64,000 bases of DNA from Pseudomonadota bacterium (GCA_018241225.1 JAFEEG010000005.1:1-64000); one strand, 5' to 3'. Positions 7,515 to 17,487 are shown, counted from the first letter of the stretch. Numbers and translations: made by a program. Notes: a model not told the origin generated them from the sequence alone.

Positions 7515-8675
7515 ATGAAACTTTCGACTTCAGCCATGGGCCGGCGCCAGGTGCTGCGCGGCCTGGCCGGTGCATTGGGCACCACCGCGCTTTCCTCCAT
7601 GTCATTTCCGGCCTTGGCGCAATCGCGTGCAACTGCCGATGCCGGCACCTTGCACGTGACGCAACTGCTGGACATGTCGCCCGACCAGCAGCAACTCTCG
7701 CGCGACTACGCCACCGGCATTCGCCTGGCATTCGCAGAGATGAAGAAGGCCGGCATGCCGGCGCCGCAGCTTTCCACGGTGGAGACCGATGGCAGCGCGG
7801 CGGCCGCGCGCAGTGCCCTGCAGGCCATCCAGGGCGATGCCGCGCAGGTGGCGGTGCTCGGCACGGCGGGCGAGAGCCTGGCGCTGGCCAGCCTGGCCGA
7901 GTCGGCGCAGATGAAACTGGAGATTGCCCACGTCGCGCCCTGGCTGGCCGATCCGCAGATGGACGACAACCCGCGCCTGTTCGCGCTGTTCGCCTCGCGC
8001 GAGGAGCAGATCCGCTATGTGCTCAAGACGCTGTCCGTGGTGGGCGTGCACGAGCTGGGCCTGGTCTACCCCAGCCCGCAGCATGCGCAAGCCATGCAGG
8101 CCGGCATGGCGGCCATTGCAGGGCGCCTGCAGCTCAAGACGCGCAACCTGGTGGTGCCCAAGGGCACCGACATTTCCGCCTTTGCCTCGAAGCTGCCGGC
8201 CAACGCGCCGATGTTCCTCATGTTCATGGGCGGTGCCATCGAGCTGGCGCTGTTCACGCAAGGGCTGGGGCAGCGCGGCACGCAGCGCTACCTGATGTGC
8301 CTGTCGGACGTGGACACCAACACCTTCATGCAGCTCAACCCGGGCAAGACGGTGCCGGTGATCTTCACCGACGTGGTGCCCAACCCGCACACCAGCAAGC
8401 TGCCGGTGGTGCGCAACTATCGCTCCGCGCTGGCACGCCTGTTCGACGAGGCGCCCACGCCGGTGAGCCTGGCTGGCTACCTGGCAGGCCGCTATGCAGC
8501 GACCGTGCTGGCTGCGGCCGGCGCCGGCGCATCGCGGGCCAAGGTGCTGGCCGAGTTCCAGCGCCGCCGCCCGCTCGAGCTCGACGGCTGGCAACTGGCC
8601 TTCGACACGCACGGCCGCGCGAGCAGCTTCGTCAGCCAGACCATGCTCAATACACGCGGTAACTTTGTAGGCTGA
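7515..8675 (+). CDS. Periplasmic binding protein, ABC-transporter branched-chain amino acid type
   Basis: A 386-residue solute-binding protein of the type I periplasmic fold (Leu/Ile/Val-binding-like). The N-terminus has a twin-Arg-like motif (GRRQVLRGLAGALG) and ends in SFPALAQS, a signal peptide. Core features are the lobe-I segment SRDYATGIRLAFAEMKKAG, TVETDGSAAAARSALQAI, and the lobe-II FTDVVPNPHTSKLPVVRNYRSAL typical of this family. No permease or ATPase genes are adjacent, so it is an orphan receptor or serves a transporter elsewhere. It is preceded by a Pho-box-like array and followed by a strong hairpin. Ligand unknown. Confidence 0.82.
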   Translation: MKLSTSAMGRRQVLRGLAGALGTTALSSMSFPALAQSRATADAGTLHVTQLLDMSPDQQQLSRDYATGIRLAFAEMKKAGMPAPQLSTVETDGSAAAARSALQAIQGDAAQVAVLGTAGESLALASLAESAQMKLEIAHVAPWLADPQMDDNPRLFALFASREEQIRYVLKTLSVVGVHELGLVYPSPQHAQAMQAGMAAIAGRLQLKTRNLVVPKGTDISAFASKLPANAPMFLMFMGGAIELALFTQGLGQRGTQRYLMCLSDVDTNTFMQLNPGKTVPVIFTDVVPNPHTSKLPVVRNYRSALARLFDEAPTPVSLAGYLAGRYAATVLAAAGAGASRAKVLAEFQRRRPLELDGWQLAFDTHGRASSFVSQTMLNTRGNFVG

Positions 8676-8734
8676 ACAAGCCGCGCGGATTCACCGCGCT
8701 GTCACGACGCATCCATAGCCTCCCGGACTTCGGC

Positions 8735-8769
8735 GCGCGCGCCCAGGGCTGCAAACCCTGGGCGCGCGC
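8735..8769. terminator. Strong GC-rich hairpin after the binding-protein gene
   Basis: A 14-base perfect inverted repeat: GCGCGCGCCCAGGG at 8735-8748, a 7-base loop, then its complement at 8756-8769. It lies 60 bases after the stop at 8675 and is followed by GTTTC rather than a long U-run. It is probably an intrinsic terminator or RNA-stabilising structure separating this gene from the phospholipase unit. Confidence 0.65.
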
Positions 8770-8809
8770 CGTTTCCCGCCGACTCTCGGCACTTCCAGGA
8801 GTACTCACG

Positions 8810-9049
8810 ATGCGATTCGCTGCTGACAGCAGTCTCTTCTTCCTTTCCTGTTCCTTGCAGGCCCGCTTGCTGCGCGCATTCGCCGCGCTGGCAGTGGCCG
8901 CAAGCCTGGCCGCATGCGGCGGTGGCGATGGTGGCGGCAGTGCCGGCACTGCCGTCGGCTCCAGCGCCAAGCCCGCTGCCACGGCCACCACCACCGACGA
9001 CAACAGCACGTCCAGCAAGAAGGACGACGAAGTGCGCTACGCGCCCTGA
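8810..9049 (+). CDS. Small lipoprotein next to phospholipase C
   Basis: A 79-residue predicted lipoprotein. The signal ends in a lipobox LAAC with the lipidated Cys at residue 36, followed by a low-complexity Gly/Ser/Thr-rich tail and a charged end (SKKDDEVRYAP). A ribosome site AGGAG stands 8 bases before the ATG. It ends 27 bases before the phospholipase C gene and is probably co-transcribed. Function unknown; it may be an outer-membrane partner of the exported enzyme (inference from position only). Confidence 0.7.
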   Translation: MRFAADSSLFFLSCSLQARLLRAFAALAVAASLAACGGGDGGGSAGTAVGSSAKPAATATTTDDNSTSSKKDDEVRYAP

Positions 9050-9076
9050 GCCGCCCCAGCAGAGGAGAAGAACACC

Positions 9077-11248
9077 ATGAACAACCGACGCAAATTCCTT
9101 CAGAACACCGGCATGGCCGCTGCCGCGCTGGCAGCGTTTCCGCCCAGCATCCAGCGCGCGCTGGCCATACCTGCGCACAACAAGAGCGGCACCATCCGCG
9201 ACGTGGAGCACATCGTCATCCTGATGCAGGAGAACCGCTCCTTCGACCACTACTTCGGCACGCTGCGCGGTGTGCGCGGCTTTGGCGACCGCTTCACCAT
9301 TCCGCTGCCGGCCGGGCGCAACGTTTGGCAGCAAAACGATGCCACCGGCAAGAGCGTGCTGCCCTATCACCTGGACCAGAGCACCGGCAATGCGCAACGC
9401 TTTTCCGGCACGCCGCACTCCTGGTCGGACGGGCAGGCCGCGTGGGACGGCGGTCGCATCGAGCAGTGGGTGCGCTACAAGACGCCGGCCTCGATGGGCT
9501 ACTTCAAGCAGGCCGAGCTGCCCTTCCAGTGGGCGCTGGCCAATGCCTTCACGCTGTGCGACGCCTACCACTGCGCCATGCACACCGGCACCAACTCCAA
9601 CCGCATGTTCCTGTGGACCGGCAGCAACGGCCCCAAGGGCGGCGGCGTGGCCACGGTGAACAACGAGTGGGACGACATCGGCCCCTCCACCCAAGGCTAC
9701 GAGTGGAAGACCTACCCCGAGCGCCTGGAAGAAGCCAAGGTCAGCTGGATCGTCTACCAGTGGATGCCCGACAACTACACCGACAACCCGCTGGCCGGCT
9801 TCAAGCAGTACCGGCGCGCCAACGAGGCCTCGGGCAAGCCGGTGAGCAACGACGCCGCCTCGCCCGCCTACGACCCGGCCAGCGACAACGCGGGCAACCC
9901 GCTCTACAAGGGCATTGCCAACACCATGCCCGACGGCGGCTTTCTCGAGAGCTTCCGCAACGACATCAAGAACGGCAAGCTGCCGCAGGTGTCGTGGATC
10001 GTGGCGCCTTCCACCTATTCCGAGCACCCTGGGCCGTCGAGCCCGGTGCAGGGCGCCTGGTATGTGCAGGAAGCGCTCGATGCGCTCACCGCCGTGCCCG
10101 AGGTGTGGAGCAAGACGGTGCTGATCGTCAACTTCGACGAGAACGACGGCTACTTCGATCACGTGCCTTCGCCGGCCGCGCCTTCCATCAACCCCGACGG
10201 CACGCCCGCCGGCAAGACCACGGTGCCCGCCGATGAACTGGCCTTCGAATACTTCAACCACCCCAAGCCACCGGGCACCACGGGCCAGCCGCTGCCCGAT
10301 GGCCGCGTGTACGGCCCGGGCGTGCGCGTGCCCATGTACGTGATCTCGCCGTGGAGCCGCGGTGGTTGGGTGAATTCGCAGGCCTTCGACCACACCTCGG
10401 TGATCCGCTTCATCGAGAAGCGTTTTGGCGTGAAGGAGCCCAACATCGGCCGCTTCCGCCGTGCGGTGTGCGGCGACCTGACCAGCGCCTTCAACTTCGC
10501 CAACCCGAACAACGAGCCGCTGCCCACGCTGGCAGGCCGCAAGACCAAGGCGCAGGCCGACCAACTGCGCGCCGACCAGGCACAGCTGCCCAAGATCCTG
10601 CCGCCGGCCAACCCCGCGTTGCCGGTGCAGGAAGTCGGCACGCGTCCGTCGCGCGCCTTGCCTTACGAACTCCACGTGAGCAGCCGCACGCGCGAGCGCC
10701 AGGGCACGGTGCGCCTGGTGTTCGCCAACGGTGGCGAGGCCGGTGCCGTGTTCCACGTCTACGACAAGCTGCACCTGGACAAGCTGCCCCGCCGCTATGC
10801 GGTCGAAGCCGGCGAGAAGCTGGACGACGACTGGGACACGCTGGCCGATGCCGGCAAGTACGACCTGTGGGTGCTCGGTCCCAACGGCTTTCACCGCCAC
10901 TTCAAGGGCGACCTAAACCAGGGCCGTGCCGGCAACGCGCCCCAGCCGGAAGTGCGCGTGGGCTACCACGTCAAGCAGGGTGACCTGCACCTGAAGCTGC
11001 GCAACGACGGTGGCCGCGACTGCGTGTTTACCGTCACTGCCAAGGCCTATCGCGACGACGGCCCGTGGAAGCTCAAGGTCAAGGGCGGCGACGACGTCGA
11101 GAAGCGCTGGAACCTGGACGCCAGCGGCCAGTGGTACGACTTCGAGATCACCTGCGATTCCGACCCGTCGTACCTGCGCCGCATTGCGGGGCGCATCGAG
11201 ACGGGTCGCCACTCGGTGAGCGACCCCGCGTTCGGCCAGCCCGTCTGA
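9077..11248 (+). CDS. plcN: Phosphocholine-specific phospholipase C (Tat-exported)
   Basis: A 723-residue phospholipase C of the acid phosphatase-like AcpA/PlcN family, hydrolysing phosphatidylcholine or sphingomyelin to diacylglycerol and phosphocholine. The start MNNRRKFLQNTG is a twin-arginine signal, followed by IVILMQENRSFDHYFGTL, the metal- and phosphate-binding segment of the family. FDENDGYFDHVPSP holds further metal ligands. After about residue 500 come two beta-rich repeats (LPYELHVSSRTRERQG..., VRVGYHVKQGDLHLKL...), the paired C-terminal domains of this family. The enzyme scavenges phosphate and choline. It follows a lipoprotein gene, converges on metE, and sits near Pho-box-like sites. 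The symbol is by family; haemolytic and non-haemolytic types are not separable by eye. Confidence 0.9.
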   Translation: MNNRRKFLQNTGMAAAALAAFPPSIQRALAIPAHNKSGTIRDVEHIVILMQENRSFDHYFGTLRGVRGFGDRFTIPLPAGRNVWQQNDATGKSVLPYHLDQSTGNAQRFSGTPHSWSDGQAAWDGGRIEQWVRYKTPASMGYFKQAELPFQWALANAFTLCDAYHCAMHTGTNSNRMFLWTGSNGPKGGGVATVNNEWDDIGPSTQGYEWKTYPERLEEAKVSWIVYQWMPDNYTDNPLAGFKQYRRANEASGKPVSNDAASPAYDPASDNAGNPLYKGIANTMPDGGFLESFRNDIKNGKLPQVSWIVAPSTYSEHPGPSSPVQGAWYVQEALDALTAVPEVWSKTVLIVNFDENDGYFDHVPSPAAPSINPDGTPAGKTTVPADELAFEYFNHPKPPGTTGQPLPDGRVYGPGVRVPMYVISPWSRGGWVNSQAFDHTSVIRFIEKRFGVKEPNIGRFRRAVCGDLTSAFNFANPNNEPLPTLAGRKTKAQADQLRADQAQLPKILPPANPALPVQEVGTRPSRALPYELHVSSRTRERQGTVRLVFANGGEAGAVFHVYDKLHLDKLPRRYAVEAGEKLDDDWDTLADAGKYDLWVLGPNGFHRHFKGDLNQGRAGNAPQPEVRVGYHVKQGDLHLKLRNDGGRDCVFTVTAKAYRDDGPWKLKVKGGDDVEKRWNLDASGQWYDFEITCDSDPSYLRRIAGRIETGRHSVSDPAFGQPV

Positions 11249-11277
11249 GCCTGAAGGCCTGCGCGCTGGCGGCTCAG
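11245..11277. terminator. Inverted repeat spanning the plcN and metE stops
   Basis: CTGAGCC at 11245-11251 pairs with GGCTCAG at 11271-11277, and this short inverted repeat contains both convergent stop codons. It could act as a weak bidirectional terminator; arms are only 7 bases and no U-tract is present. Confidence 0.3.
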
Positions 11278-13565
11278 GCCGCCGCGCGCAAGGCCCTGGC
11301 GGCCGACACCATGTTGGCCAGCGCCGGAATCACCTCGGCCCACTGGCGCGTCTTCAGGCCGCAGTCGGGATTGACCCACAGGCGCTGCACCGGAATGCGC
11401 TGCGCCGCCTTGCGCATCAGTTGCACGATGTGCTCCTGGGTCGGGATGTTGGGCGAGTGGATGTCGTACACACCCGGGCCGATCTCGTTGGGGTAGTTGA
11501 AGCTGTCGAAGGCGTCCAGCAGCTCCATGTCCGAGCGCGAGGTCTCGATGGTGATCACGTCGGCATCCATGTCGGCAATGGCCGCGATGATGTCGTTGAA
11601 TTCCGAATAGCACATGTGGGTGTGGATCTGCGTTTCGTCGCGCACGCCGTTGGCCGTGATGCGAAAGCCCTCTACCGCCCAGCCCAGGTAGTCCTGCCAT
11701 TGCGACTTGCGCAGCGGCAGCCCTTCGCGCAGCGCGGCCTCGTCGATCTGGATCACGCGCACGCCGGCCTTTTCCAGGTCGAGCACCTCCTCTCGAATGG
11801 CCAGCGCAAGCTGCTTGCACGAGAGTGAGCGCGGCTGGTCGTCGCGCACGAAGGACCAGTTCAGGATGGTGACCGGCCCGGTCAGCATGCCCTTCATCGG
11901 CTTGCTTGTGAGCGACTGCGCGTAGGTGGCCCATTCCACCGTCATCGGACGCGGGCGGCTGATGTCGCCGAACAGGATGGGCGGCTTCACGCAGCGCGAT
12001 CCGTAGGACTGCACCCAGCCGAACTGGCTGAAGGCATAGCCTTCGAGCTGCTCGCCGAAGTACTCCACCATGTCGTTGCGTTCGGCCTCGCCGTGCACCA
12101 GCACGTCCAGGCCCAGGGCCTCCTGCTCGTGCACGCTGCGCCGGATTTCCGCCTGCATGGCGGCGTGGTAGGCCTGCGCGCCGAGCCGGCCGGCCTTGAA
12201 CTCGCTGCGGGCATGCCGGATCTCGGTGGTCTGCGGAAAGGAGCCGATGGTGGTGGTGGGGTAGGGCGGCAGCTTCAGCAGCGCGGCCTGCCGGGTGGCG
12301 CGCTGTGCATACGGGCTTTGGCGCTGGCCCAATGCAGCGGTGGCTCGTGCGACTGCGGCCTGTACGGCGGGGTTGTTCACACGCGGCGATGCGCGCCGCG
12401 CGGCAAGGGCTGCTGCATTGGCTGCAAGCTGGTCCGCCACCGCCTCGCGGCCGTGGCGCAGCGCGGCGCCCAGCACCCGCAGCTCATCGAGCTTTTGCAG
12501 CGCAAACGCCAGCCACGATTGGAGTTCGGCATCGAGCTTGCGTTCACTGGACAGGTCCACCGGCACGTGCAGCAGCGAGCAAGACGGCGCGATCCACAGC
12601 CGCTCGCCCAGGCGCGCGGCCAGCGGCTCCAGCCAGTCGAGCACGGCACCGAGGTCGCTCTTCCAGATGTTGCGTCCGTTGACCACGCCCAGCGACAGCA
12701 CCTTGTGCGCGGGCAGCATGCTCAGCAGCGGCAGCACGTCTTCGCGGCCGTTGACGGCATCCACGTGCAGGCCCGCCACCGGCAGGTTGGCCGCGAGGTA
12801 CTTGTTGTCCAACAGTTGGCCGAAGTAGGTGGCCAGCAGGATCTTCACGCGGCAACTCTTGAGCTGGTGGTAGGCCGTGTTGAAGGCATGCTGCCAGTTC
12901 GCATCCAGCTCGGTGACCAGCAGCGGCTCGTCGACCTGCACCCATTCCACGCCGCGCTCGGCCAGCGCATCGAGCAACTGCGCATACACCGCCAGCAGGT
13001 CGGGCAGCAGCGCGAGCTTGTCGCTGTCGTCCTTGGCCTTGCCGATGGCCAGGTAGGTAACGGGGCCGATGATCACTGGCTTGGCCTTCACGCCCTGCAC
13101 GCGGGCTTCCTCCAGCTGCGCGAGCAGGCGCGAGGCATCGAGCCTGAACTGCGTGAGCGCGCTGAACTCGGGGACGATGTAGTGGTAGTTGGTGTCGAAC
13201 CACTTGGTCATCTCCCCGGCGGCCACGCCGCCGCAGCAGGCCGCGTGTTCTTCCGCGCCTTGTGCCGAGCGGCCGCGCGCGACGCGGAAGTAGTTGTCCA
13301 GCACGTCACCGTGAAAGCCTTGCACGCGCTGCGGCAGGTTGCCCAGGGTGAAGCTCATGTCCAGCACCTGGTCGTAGAAGGAGAAGTCGCCCACCGGCAC
13401 CAGGTCGAGGCCTTGCTGGTCGCGCCACTGGCGCTGGCGCAGGTGCGCGCCCAGGGCCTGCAGGGCGTCGCGGGAGGATTCGCCCTTCCAGTACGACTCC
13501 AGGGCGAACTTCAATTCGCGCCGGGCGCCGATGCGGGGGAATCCGAGGTTGTGAATGGTGGTCAT
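11274..13565 (-). CDS. metE: Cobalamin-independent methionine synthase
   Basis: A 763-residue MetE, transferring a methyl group from 5-methyltetrahydropteroyl-triglutamate to homocysteine in the cytoplasm, the last step of methionine synthesis. Length and both (beta/alpha)8 domains are complete: the N-terminal [22 protein letters not shown], the interdomain [18 protein letters not shown], and the zinc ligands in the C-terminal half, HTHMCYSEF (His, Cys) and NPDCGLKTR (Cys). It is divergent from metR, 105 bases apart, and almost certainly activated by MetR with homocysteine as coeffector, as in enterobacteria. A single-domain MetE-like protein is encoded separately at 36138. Confidence 0.97.
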   Translation of the reverse strand: MTTIHNLGFPRIGARRELKFALESYWKGESSRDALQALGAHLRQRQWRDQQGLDLVPVGDFSFYDQVLDMSFTLGNLPQRVQGFHGDVLDNYFRVARGRSAQGAEEHAACCGGVAAGEMTKWFDTNYHYIVPEFSALTQFRLDASRLLAQLEEARVQGVKAKPVIIGPVTYLAIGKAKDDSDKLALLPDLLAVYAQLLDALAERGVEWVQVDEPLLVTELDANWQHAFNTAYHQLKSCRVKILLATYFGQLLDNKYLAANLPVAGLHVDAVNGREDVLPLLSMLPAHKVLSLGVVNGRNIWKSDLGAVLDWLEPLAARLGERLWIAPSCSLLHVPVDLSSERKLDAELQSWLAFALQKLDELRVLGAALRHGREAVADQLAANAAALAARRASPRVNNPAVQAAVARATAALGQRQSPYAQRATRQAALLKLPPYPTTTIGSFPQTTEIRHARSEFKAGRLGAQAYHAAMQAEIRRSVHEQEALGLDVLVHGEAERNDMVEYFGEQLEGYAFSQFGWVQSYGSRCVKPPILFGDISRPRPMTVEWATYAQSLTSKPMKGMLTGPVTILNWSFVRDDQPRSLSCKQLALAIREEVLDLEKAGVRVIQIDEAALREGLPLRKSQWQDYLGWAVEGFRITANGVRDETQIHTHMCYSEFNDIIAAIADMDADVITIETSRSDMELLDAFDSFNYPNEIGPGVYDIHSPNIPTQEHIVQLMRKAAQRIPVQRLWVNPDCGLKTRQWAEVIPALANMVSAARALRAAA

Positions 13566-13650
13566 GTGCCTTGTTCTCTTGTCTAGCGTTCTCGAGGGGG
13601 CGAATGCTAGGGATGCAAAGCCATGACGTAAAATGGTCTTAATTCACGTA

Positions 13651-13663
13651 TCAATGAAATTGA
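13651..13663. promoter_or_regulatory. Candidate MetR operator
   Basis: The palindrome TCAAT-GAA-ATTGA at 13651-13663 lies in the metE-metR intergenic region, 8 bases before the metR start. It resembles the dyad class bound by LysR-type regulators and the TGAA-containing MetR box. Its position so close to metR would suit autorepression as well as activation of divergent metE. Confidence 0.5.
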
Positions 13664-13670
13664 CTCATAC

Positions 13671-14561
13671 ATGCTGGAACGTATCCACCTGGCCATCGTC
13701 CAGCAGGTCGAGAAGCAGGGCTCGCTGACGGCGGCGGCCGGCGTGCTTTGCCTTACGCAATCGGCCTTGAGCCACAGCATGCGCAAGCTCGAGCAGCAGC
13801 TGGGCACCGACATCTGGCTGCGCGAAGGCCGCAGCCTGCGCCTCACGCAGGCCGGGCAGTACCTGCTGGCCGTGGCCAACCGCGTGCTGCCGCAACTGGA
13901 CCTGGCCGAGGAGCGCCTGCGCCAATTCGCCCAGGGCGAGCGCGGCACGCTGCGCATCGGCATGGAGTGCCATCCCTGCTACCAGTGGCTGCTCAAGGTG
14001 GTCTCGCCCTATCTGGCCGCGTGGCCGGATGTGGACGTGGACGTGAAGCAGAAATTCCAATTCGGCGGCATCGGCGCGCTGTTCGGCTACGAGATCGACC
14101 TGCTGGTCACGCCCGATCCGCTGTTCAAGCCAGGCCTGGTGTTCGAGCCGGTGTTCGACTACGAACAGGTGCTGGTGGTGGCCAAGGGGCACGCGCTGGC
14201 GCAGGCGCCTTATGCCAAGCCCCAGCAGCTCACGCGGGAAGTGCTGGTGACCTATCCGGTGGAGCCCGACCGCCTCGACATCTACAACCAGTTCCTCATG
14301 CCCGCGGGCGTGAGCCCCAGGCGCCACAAGACCATCGAGACCACGGACATCATGCTGCAGATGGTGGCCAGCGGTCGCGCCGTGGCCGCGCTGCCGCGCT
14401 GGCTGGTGCAGGAGTACGCCGGCAAGATCGACGTGGTGCCGGTGCGCCTGGGGCCGCGCGGCATCCAGAAGCACATCTACCTGGGTGCCCGCGAAGCGGA
14501 CACGGGTCTGGACTACCTGCGCGCCTTTGTCGAGTTGGCGCGCGCGCCGCTGCGGGCCTAG
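13671..14561 (+). CDS. metR: MetR, LysR-family activator of methionine genes
   Basis: A 296-residue LysR-type regulator. The helix-turn-helix is at residues 1-60 (LERIHLAIVQQVEKQGSLTAAAGVLCLTQSALSHSMRKLEQQLG), and the effector domain contains GMECHPCYQWLLKVV, a segment typical of MetR rather than other LysR proteins. It is divergent from metE, the classic arrangement, and so most likely activates metE in response to homocysteine. It ends 22 bases before the pabB fusion gene, which may be read through from it. Confidence 0.93.
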   Translation: MLERIHLAIVQQVEKQGSLTAAAGVLCLTQSALSHSMRKLEQQLGTDIWLREGRSLRLTQAGQYLLAVANRVLPQLDLAEERLRQFAQGERGTLRIGMECHPCYQWLLKVVSPYLAAWPDVDVDVKQKFQFGGIGALFGYEIDLLVTPDPLFKPGLVFEPVFDYEQVLVVAKGHALAQAPYAKPQQLTREVLVTYPVEPDRLDIYNQFLMPAGVSPRRHKTIETTDIMLQMVASGRAVAALPRWLVQEYAGKIDVVPVRLGPRGIQKHIYLGAREADTGLDYLRAFVELARAPLRA

Positions 14562-14583
14562 GCGCCATCCATATCTTTTCGAC

Positions 14584-16401
14584 ATGCAGATTGAGTTGAA
14601 CGCCGCTGCGGCGACGCTCCCCAGTGGGGAACCCATCTCGGCCCTGATCGACTTCGGTGCCGGCCCCGCGCCGTTGCGCCGTGCTTTTGGCCGGCCGCTC
14701 GCTATCCTGGCCGCGTCGACGCCGGACGAGGTCGTGCCGCTGCTGGATGCGGTTCACCGGCACGCCATGCAGGGGCGCTGGTGCGTGGGCTTCGTGCAGT
14801 ACGAGGCGGCGCCGGCCTTCGATGCGGCCATGGCGGTGCACGCGGCACGGGGTCCGCTGGCATGGTTCTCGGTGCATGACGAGGCATTCCCTTGGCCCGA
14901 CATGCCCGGCATCGAAACGGCCGATGGGCAGGCGCCGCTGCGCTGGCAATCAAGCCTCGGGCGTGCGCAGTTCGACGCCGCCATTTCGCGCATCCACCAG
15001 GCCATCGAGCATGGGGATGTCTACCAGGTCAACTTCACGGCTGGCATGCATGCGAAGCGCGAGCCGACCGACGCGCATGTGCAGCGACTCGATTCACTGC
15101 GCCTGTTTGCCGCGTTGCGCCGTGCGCAGCCCAGGGCCTATGCGGCGTGGATCGACACGGGCGAACAGCAGGTGGTGTCGGTATCGCCCGAGCTGTTCTT
15201 CCACTGGCAGGGCGAAGACATCCTTGCGCGCCCCATGAAGGGCACCGCCGCACGCGGCGCCACGCCGTCGGCCGATGCGGCGGCGGCAAAAGCGCTGCGC
15301 GCCAGCGCCAAGGAACGCGCCGAGAACGTCATGATCGTCGACCTGCTGCGCAACGACATGTCGCGTATTGCCCAGCCCTTCTCGGTGCAGGTGCAGCGCC
15401 TGTTCGACGTCGCGGCCTGGCCGACCGTGTGGCAGATGACCTCCGATGTGCTGGCGCGCACGCGCAGCGGCACCACGCTGGCGGATGTGTTCGGCGCGCT
15501 GTTCCCGTGCGGCTCGGTCACCGGTGCGCCCAAGCTCAGTGCCATGCGCATCATCCGCGAGTTGGAGCCGGCAGCGCGCGGCGTGTACTGCGGTGCCGTG
15601 GGGCTGGTGCAGCCCGGCGGCGCCGCCACCTTCAACGTGCCGATCCGCACGGTGACCATGAACAACGACGCCCTGGCCTGCGGCATCGGCAGCGGCGTGA
15701 CCATCGACGCCCACGCGCCGGGCGAGTGGGCGGAATGGCGCAACAAAAGGGCATTCCTCATGCGGGCCAGCGCACCTTTCCAGATTCTCGAGACCCTGCG
15801 GCTGCAGGACGGAAACTTCCACAACCTCGACCTGCACCTGGCGCGAATGACTGGTGCCGCAGCGCATTTTGGATACGGCTTCGAGCTCGGACATTGCGAG
15901 GGCCGCCTGCAGCGCCTGGCCGAGTCTCACGCGCAGGGCACCTGGCGCGTGCGCCTTCTGCTCGATCCGGCCGGCAATCTCGAGGCCCAGGCCTTTGCGC
16001 TGCCGCCGTCGCCCGAGCGGGTGAGCCTGCAGCTGGCGGGCCGGCCCTTCGAGGAAGCCGACAGCGAGTTCGTGCGTTTCAAGACCACGCGGCGCGAGCA
16101 CTACGAAGCCTTTGCGCCCACCGACCCCCACGCCTTCTTCGACACGCTGCTGTGGAACGAACGCGGCGAAATCACCGAGTGCACCCGAGGCAACATCGCC
16201 CTGCTGATCGACGGGCGCTGGGTAACGCCCGCGGCCTCCTGCGGCCTGCTGCCCGGCATCGAGCGCAGCCGCCTGCTGCAAGAGGGCAGGCTGAGCGAAG
16301 CGGTGATTCGCCGCACCGACCTGGGCCGGGCCAGTGCAATCGCCTTCATCAACAGCCTGCGCGGGTGGATCGATGCGGCGGTGGTCGACGCTTCGGCCTG
16401 A
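14584..16401 (+). CDS. pabB: Bifunctional aminodeoxychorismate synthase component I / aminodeoxychorismate lyase
   Basis: A 605-residue fusion making p-aminobenzoate for folate. Residues 1 to about 390 are PabB, a chorismate-utilising enzyme: GDVYQVNFTAGMH, PMKGTAARG, and the signature CGSVTGAPKLSAMRIIRELE. From about residue 395 comes a class IV PLP aminotransferase-type domain equal to PabC: ILETLRLQDGNFHNLDLHLARM, FKTTRREHYEAF with the likely PLP Lys, and NERGEITECTRGNIAL. So one protein converts chorismate plus ammonia to aminodeoxychorismate and eliminates pyruvate. The glutaminase PabA is not adjacent. I chose the ATG at 14584; an upstream in-frame start would run through the end of metR. 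Confidence 0.93.
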   Translation: MQIELNAAAATLPSGEPISALIDFGAGPAPLRRAFGRPLAILAASTPDEVVPLLDAVHRHAMQGRWCVGFVQYEAAPAFDAAMAVHAARGPLAWFSVHDEAFPWPDMPGIETADGQAPLRWQSSLGRAQFDAAISRIHQAIEHGDVYQVNFTAGMHAKREPTDAHVQRLDSLRLFAALRRAQPRAYAAWIDTGEQQVVSVSPELFFHWQGEDILARPMKGTAARGATPSADAAAAKALRASAKERAENVMIVDLLRNDMSRIAQPFSVQVQRLFDVAAWPTVWQMTSDVLARTRSGTTLADVFGALFPCGSVTGAPKLSAMRIIRELEPAARGVYCGAVGLVQPGGAATFNVPIRTVTMNNDALACGIGSGVTIDAHAPGEWAEWRNKRAFLMRASAPFQILETLRLQDGNFHNLDLHLARMTGAAAHFGYGFELGHCEGRLQRLAESHAQGTWRVRLLLDPAGNLEAQAFALPPSPERVSLQLAGRPFEEADSEFVRFKTTRREHYEAFAPTDPHAFFDTLLWNERGEITECTRGNIALLIDGRWVTPAASCGLLPGIERSRLLQEGRLSEAVIRRTDLGRASAIAFINSLRGWIDAAVVDASA

Positions 16402-16404
16402 GGC

Positions 16405-17487
16405 TCAGTACTTCCAGAAGATGCGTTGCAGCTCCTTGGTGTCGTGCGTCTTTGTCATGGCCAGCGCCAGCAGGATGCGCGACTTGCCCGGGGTCTGGTC
16501 CTCTGCCACGACGTAGTCGTTCTTGTCGTCGTTGGTCTCGCCGTTGCGCACCGTGTAGCCATAGGCCAGGCGCGTGGTGCGCACCAGGACGATGCCCTTG
16601 GCACGCGCTTCCTTCAGCGGCGCATCCATGTAGTCGGGCACACTGCCGGCGCCGAACCCGGCCCAGACCAGCCCCTTGGTTCCCGATGCAATGAACGCGT
16701 CCATGGCGGTGCGGTTCATGTTGCCGTAGGTGTAGACCACGTTGGTCTCGGGCATGGACTGGATCTGCTCGATGTCGAACTCGGACTGCGTGGTGTGGGG
16801 GCGGATCGGTGCGCGATAGAAGCGCGGTTCGCCTTCCACCACCATGCCCAGCGGGCCGTACTGCGACTTGAAGGTCTCGACCTTCAGGCTCTGAGTCTTG
16901 ATGACGTCGCGTGCGCTGTGGATCTCGTCGTTCATCACCACCAGCGTTCCCAAGCCCGCGGCCTGCTTGCTGGCCGCCACGATCACCGAGTTGTACACGT
17001 TGAGCGGACCATCCGCGCTCAGTGCCGTGGCCGGGCGCATGGCGCCCGTCAGCACCACCGGCTTCTTGCTCTTGAGCGTGAGGTTGAGCAGGTAGGCGGT
17101 CTCTTCCATGGTGTCGGTGCCGTGGGTAATGACCACGCCATCGACGTCATTGGACTTGAGCAGCTCGGACACACGCCGCGCCAGCTTGAGCCAGCGTTCG
17201 TTGTTGAAGCTTTCGGAGCCGATCTGCAGCAGCTGCTCGCCGCGAACGTTGGCCACGTTGCGCAACTCGGGCACCGCGGCAATGAGCTTGTCCACCCCCA
17301 CCACGGCCGACTGGTAGGCGTTGACGTTCGCGCTGGAGGCGCCCGCGCCGGCAATGGTGCCGCCGGTTGCAACGATGACGATGTTGGGCTTGGCCTGCGC
17401 CGGCGCCTGTGCCTGCGCCCAGCCGGCCGGACCGGCGGCCACCAGCGCAGCCACGGCCGCGCCCTTGAAGAGCTTCAAGAAGTTCAT
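16405..17487 (-). CDS. Periplasmic type II L-asparaginase (or glutaminase-asparaginase)
   Basis: A 360-residue asparaginase with a signal peptide (MNFLKLFKGAAVAALVAAG...AQAQ), so it acts in the periplasm, releasing aspartate (and possibly glutamate) plus ammonia. The nucleophile Thr44 sits in ATGGTIAGAG and the second catalytic Thr in THGTDTMEETAYLL. The C-terminal GETNDDKNDYVVAEDQTPGKSRILL is typical of type II enzymes. An AAGGAG ribosome site precedes the ATG at 17487. It stands 72 bases downstream of the ornithine-cyclodeaminase-like gene on the same strand and converges on pabB with a gap of 3 bases. With the DctA-type symporter upstream it forms an asparagine-to-aspartate uptake logic (inference). 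Confidence 0.92.
   Translation of the reverse strand: MNFLKLFKGAAVAALVAAGPAGWAQAQAPAQAKPNIVIVATGGTIAGAGASSANVNAYQSAVVGVDKLIAAVPELRNVANVRGEQLLQIGSESFNNERWLKLARRVSELLKSNDVDGVVITHGTDTMEETAYLLNLTLKSKKPVVLTGAMRPATALSADGPLNVYNSVIVAASKQAAGLGTLVVMNDEIHSARDVIKTQSLKVETFKSQYGPLGMVVEGEPRFYRAPIRPHTTQSEFDIEQIQSMPETNVVYTYGNMNRTAMDAFIASGTKGLVWAGFGAGSVPDYMDAPLKEARAKGIVLVRTTRLAYGYTVRNGETNDDKNDYVVAEDQTPGKSRILLALAMTKTHDTKELQRIFWKY

Noticed and set aside
8702..10900. A 732-codon minus-strand frame opposite the phospholipase C
   Set aside because: It is a shadow of plcN on the opposite strand: low-complexity Gly/Val/His composition and no domain or ribosome site.
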